Shown here one piece after another: positions 61,825 to 64,000 of a DNA stretch of 64,000 bases (position 1 is the stretch's first letter; the number at the start of each line of letters is the position of its first letter). The notes under the pieces were generated by a model. The model was not told the origin of the DNA. It saw nothing but the letters and a program-made list of their open reading frames with translations, and did not search any database. Position numbers and translations under genes: made by a program. The stretch lies in NCBI RefSeq assembly GCF_039729195.1, contig NZ_CP155796.1:5332001-5396000 (forward strand), in the 5' to 3' direction. This DNA comes from Mycobacterium sp. DL (lineage in GTDB: Bacteria; Actinomycetota; Actinomycetes; Mycobacteriales; Mycobacteriaceae).

Positions 61825-62544
61825 CTATTTGGCTGCGAAACCGTGGGAGCAGAAATCCCAGACCTCGTCGGCGGAGATGGGCTTTGCGGTGCCGTCGCCG
61901 GCATCGCCGCTGGACTGCGCGACGAACATCACCGTCTGCATCGTCATCGCCGCCATCCGCTTCGGGTTGATGCCCGTGCGCAACTCGCCGGCGTCGCTTG
62001 CCTCTTCCATCAGCTCCGTGAGCAGGGCGAGCAGTGGCGCGTGAGCGACCTTGACCTCGGACGGATGGGAAACCAGCAGGCGCGGAGCAAAGTCAGTGAA
62101 CAGCGGGCGCTTGGCCGCCGGGTCGGGACGAGACGATTCGAAAAGGAGTTGGACGGCGACTTTGAGGCGTTCGATCGGCGCCTCCTGGCCCGAGGTCGCG
62201 GCGCGAATCTGATCCGCCGACCGACTCAGCGCGTCCTCGAACAAGGCGAGGAGGAGTTCGTGTTTGCCGTCGAACTGCAGGTAGAAGCTGCGCAATGACT
62301 GGCGGGAACGATCGACGACCTCTTGCACAGTGAAGTCGGTGCTGCCCTTTTCGATGATGATGGCCTGCGCGGCGTCGAGGAATCGTTGCACGCGTTGCGC
62401 AGCTCGCAGTTTGGCGGTCTTGATCGACCGTTCGACCGCCCGCTGCTTCCAGGCTGGTTCCTCGCTGGGGATGGTCATCGGCGGCTCGACTGCCGGCCGA
62501 CTGGGGAAAACATGCACTGACTGTACCGGAGAACGCCTTGCCAT
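61825..62544 (-). CDS. TetR/AcrR family regulator, candidate master of the GAGAAT regulon
   Basis: 239 aa. HTH: RVQRFLDAAQAIIIEKGSTDFTVQEVVDRSRQSLRSFYLQFDGKHELLLALFEDAL. Starts ATG 62544 with GAGGG 6 nt upstream; ATG 62478 (MTIPSEEP) is an alternative. A perfect GAGAATAGTATTCTC lies 57 bp upstream, so autoregulation is likely, and the same palindrome lies in three other promoters of the window. Ligand probably an acyl-CoA or pathway intermediate (inference). Confidence 0.82.
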   Translation of the reverse strand: MARRSPVQSVHVFPSRPAVEPPMTIPSEEPAWKQRAVERSIKTAKLRAAQRVQRFLDAAQAIIIEKGSTDFTVQEVVDRSRQSLRSFYLQFDGKHELLLALFEDALSRSADQIRAATSGQEAPIERLKVAVQLLFESSRPDPAAKRPLFTDFAPRLLVSHPSEVKVAHAPLLALLTELMEEASDAGELRTGINPKRMAAMTMQTVMFVAQSSGDAGDGTAKPISADEVWDFCSHGFAAK

Positions 62545-62600
62545 AGCGGCCCTCGACCCCCTCTCGGCCCACGTGTCAGAGATTGTAACTTCCTCACCAC

Positions 62601-62615
62601 GAGAATAGTATTCTC
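62601..62615. promoter_or_regulatory. GAGAAT-N3-ATTCTC operator, copy 4
   Basis: GAGAATAGTATTCTC, perfect 6-bp arms around AGT, in the divergent gap between the TetR (start 62544) and the enoyl-CoA hydratase (GTG 62739). This copy ties the motif to a TetR gene. Confidence 0.75.
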
Positions 62616-62738
62616 ATTTTGGTGATAACAGAAGGCCCAGATATCGAGCTCAGGCGAGGCGCCGGCAGCGTCGCGCTTCGCGTAGAACCACGGGCCCACC
62701 GCCCCCGTTGCACCCACCCTGACACCTGAGGATCCGCC

Positions 62739-63521
62739 GTGTACATCGACTATGACGACACCGACAAGATCGCGACGATCACCCTCAACCGGCCTGAGGC
62801 CGCCAACGCCCAGAACCCGGAACTGCTCGACGAACTCGACGCCGCGTGGACGCGGGCGGCCGAAGACCGCGACGTCGCCGTGATCGTGCTGCGGGCCAAC
62901 GGAAAGCACTTCTCGGCCGGTCACGATCTGCGGGGCGGCGGTCCGGTCCCCGACAAGATCACGCTGGAGTTCATCATCGAGCACGAGGCGAAGCGCTATC
63001 TCGAGTACACGCTGCGCTGGCGCAACGTGCCGAAGCCGTCGATCGCCGCCGTGCAGGGCCGCTGCATCTCCGGCGGGCTGCTGCTGTGCTGGCCCTGCGA
63101 CCTCATCATCGCTTCCGATGACGCCCTGTTCTCCGATCCGGTTGTCCTGATGGGCATCGGCGGTGTCGAATACCACGGACACACCTGGGAACTCGGCCCC
63201 CGCAAGGCCAAGGAGATCTTGTTCACCGGAAGGGCGATGACCGCCGACGAGGTGTACAGCACCGGCATGGTCAACAAGGTGGTGCCGCGCGAGGAACTCG
63301 ACGCCGAAACCAGAGCGATGGCAGAGCAGATCGCCAAGATGCCACCGTTTGCGCTTCGCCAAGCCAAGCGGGCGGTGAACCAGACATTGGACGTCCAGGG
63401 TTTCTACGCCGCGATCCAGTCGGTGTTCGACGTTCACCAGACCGGTCATGGCAACGCGTTGAGCGTCGGCGGATGGCCGGTGTTGGTGAACCTCGAGGAG
63501 ATGAAGGCCAACATCACCTGA
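62739..63521 (+). CDS. Enoyl-CoA hydratase/isomerase family protein
   Basis: 260 aa. ITLNRPEAANAQN; oxyanion loops HFSAGHDLRGG and GRCISGGLLLCWPCDLI; GIGGVEYHGHTWELGPRKAKEILFTG is a divergent active-site loop resembling the EchA13-type of mycobacteria. The usual catalytic Glu is not obvious. GTG 62739; a ribosome site GAGGATCC is weak. Divergent from the TetR and downstream of the palindrome, so it is the most direct target. Confidence 0.82.
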   Translation: MYIDYDDTDKIATITLNRPEAANAQNPELLDELDAAWTRAAEDRDVAVIVLRANGKHFSAGHDLRGGGPVPDKITLEFIIEHEAKRYLEYTLRWRNVPKPSIAAVQGRCISGGLLLCWPCDLIIASDDALFSDPVVLMGIGGVEYHGHTWELGPRKAKEILFTGRAMTADEVYSTGMVNKVVPREELDAETRAMAEQIAKMPPFALRQAKRAVNQTLDVQGFYAAIQSVFDVHQTGHGNALSVGGWPVLVNLEEMKANIT

Positions 63522-63535
63522 CCGTCGGTCTCCGG

Positions 63536-63564
63536 GCGCGCGCTCGCGACTGACGAGCGCGCGC
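63536..63564. terminator. Hairpin between convergent genes
   Basis: GCGCGCGCTCG (63536-63546) and CGAGCGCGCGC (63554-63564) form a perfect 11-bp stem with a 7-nt loop, 15 nt after the hydratase stop. There is no U tract, which is common for mycobacterial terminators. It may serve both the hydratase and the convergent dehydrogenase (stop at 63627). Confidence 0.6.
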
Positions 63565-63626
63565 GGAATGCCGGCGTTTACGGCGCGTCGACGTGCAGAC
63601 CCGCGCGCTCGCGGAGATCGGCAGGG

Positions 63627-64000
63627 TCAGAGCACGGCGAGTCGCGGCGCGGAGCCGCGGGCCCGCAGGCCCGCGCCGGCCCGCCGGGTGAGTTCTTTTG
63701 AGCTGCCGAGCAATCCGTCGAGCACGAGCACACGTTTGACGTGGTGGTGGAGACCGTGCTCTTCGGTGAAGCCGATGCCGCCGAGCACCTGCTGGCAGTG
63801 CTTGGCCGCAGTGAGCGCAGCCTTGCCCGCGGCTGCCTTGGCCAGCAGTGAGGTCAGATCGGGATTGTCGTCGCCGGGCAGCGTGAGCGTCGCCTCGGCG
63901 CCTTCGATCGCCACCAGCGTCTCGGCCAGTCGGTGCCGGACCGCCTGAAACGATGCGATCGGACGGCCGAACTGCACCCGGTCCAGCGCATGTCGCTGGG
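63627..64000 (-). CDS. Acyl-CoA dehydrogenase, C-terminal part (5' end beyond window)
   Basis: Last 124 codons only. RVQFGRPIASFQAVRHRLAETLVAIEGAEATL and KHCQQVLGGIGFTEEHGLHHHVKRVLVLDGLLGSSKELT are the C-terminal ACAD domain with the FAD-dimer loop; the tail RAGAGLRARGSAPRLAVL is a low-complexity Arg-rich end encoded by GC-rich inverted sequence. The frame stays open to the window edge, so the start is outside. Beta-type or full-length cannot be decided. Confidence 0.8.
   Translation of the reverse strand, partial: QRHALDRVQFGRPIASFQAVRHRLAETLVAIEGAEATLTLPGDDNPDLTSLLAKAAAGKAALTAAKHCQQVLGGIGFTEEHGLHHHVKRVLVLDGLLGSSKELTRRAGAGLRARGSAPRLAVL

Noticed and set aside
1..64000. CRISPR arrays, tRNA genes, phage or insertion sequences
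   Set aside because: I saw no regularly spaced repeats, no tRNA-like cloverleaf sequence, and no transposase, integrase or phage structural motifs in any frame.
1..64000. KstR or KstR2 cholesterol-regulon operators
   Set aside because: I looked for TnnAACnnGTTnnA- and AnCAAGnnCTTGnT-type sites in the divergent gaps and did not see convincing ones, so the window is not simply the known sterol regulon.

Overview
The window is high-GC actinobacterial DNA, most likely from a soil or water Mycolicibacterium (fast-growing Mycobacterium). The evidence is the mix of families: FadE-type acyl-CoA dehydrogenases, F420/FMN luciferase-like (LLM) oxidoreductases, a mycofactocin-type SDR, a WhiB-like protein, a WS/DGAT next to an acyl-CoA ligase and an acyltransferase (an arrangement recalled from Mtb Rv1425-Rv1428c), frequent GTG starts and 4-nt ATGA/GTGA gene overlaps. 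I see no tRNA, rRNA, CRISPR array, transposase or phage gene. No stretch longer than about 225 bp lacks a gene.

Layout. 1-2.1 kb: truncated membrane protein, WhiB-like gene divergent from a TetR, AraC regulator. 2.2-6.3 kb: amidohydrolase, sulfatase, SRPBCC protein, TetR. 6.4-11.8 kb: five-gene CoA-ester operon (SDR, two-domain FadE, Ltp2-like thiolase fold, DUF35, SnoaL). 11.8-15.9 kb: leftward operon of SDR, acyl-CoA ligase, 100-aa protein and class III adenylate cyclase. 16.0-20.1 kb: split B12 acyl-CoA mutase, LLM oxidoreductase, CoA-transferase. 20.1-27.1 kb: ferredoxin, ligase, two-subunit acyl-CoA dehydrogenase, enoyl-CoA hydratase, two SDRs and the mutase chaperone MeaB. 27.1-30.2 kb: TetR facing an operon of two polytopic membrane proteins plus COX3-like and COX4-like proteins. 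30.2-43.4 kb: KstD-like flavoprotein and IclR, then a ten-gene meta-cleavage operon (MhpA/MhpB/MCP-hydrolase-like enzymes with a KstD-like dehydrogenase, LLM enzyme, SDRs, cyclase, FMN reductase). 43.4-53.4 kb: TetR, ferredoxin, P450, amidohydrolase, two M24-fold proteins, crotonase, double CoA-transferase, SDR. 53.4-58.4 kb: lipid genes (epimerase, MGAT-like acyltransferase, FadD12-like ligase, WS/DGAT). 58.4-64 kb: phosphotransferase, mycofactocin SDR, second P450, TetR, enoyl-CoA hydratase, truncated acyl-CoA dehydrogenase.

How it fits together. The region looks like a catabolic island for one or more bulky alicyclic, steroid-like or aromatic acids. Inferred steps are P450 and KstD-type oxidation, phenol hydroxylation and extradiol cleavage, CoA activation, beta-oxidation, retro-aldol or hydrolytic cleavage, and B12-dependent carbon-skeleton rearrangement. 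The substrate cannot be read from sequence.

The strongest undescribed signal is a shared palindrome, GAGAAT-N3-ATTCTC. It lies in four divergent promoters (20.4, 26.2, 32.7, 62.6 kb), with weaker copies at 54.5 and 61.8 kb, and would join these scattered operons into one regulon. The TetR at 61825-62544, whose own promoter holds a perfect copy, is my candidate regulator. Other notable points are a mutase with Ala where methylmalonyl-CoA mutase has Tyr243, a thiolase fold without its cysteine beside a DUF35 without zinc cysteines, an M24 protein that has lost its metal ligands next to an intact one, and a 61-63 bp hairpin repeat, one copy of which encodes the linker of a double CoA-transferase.
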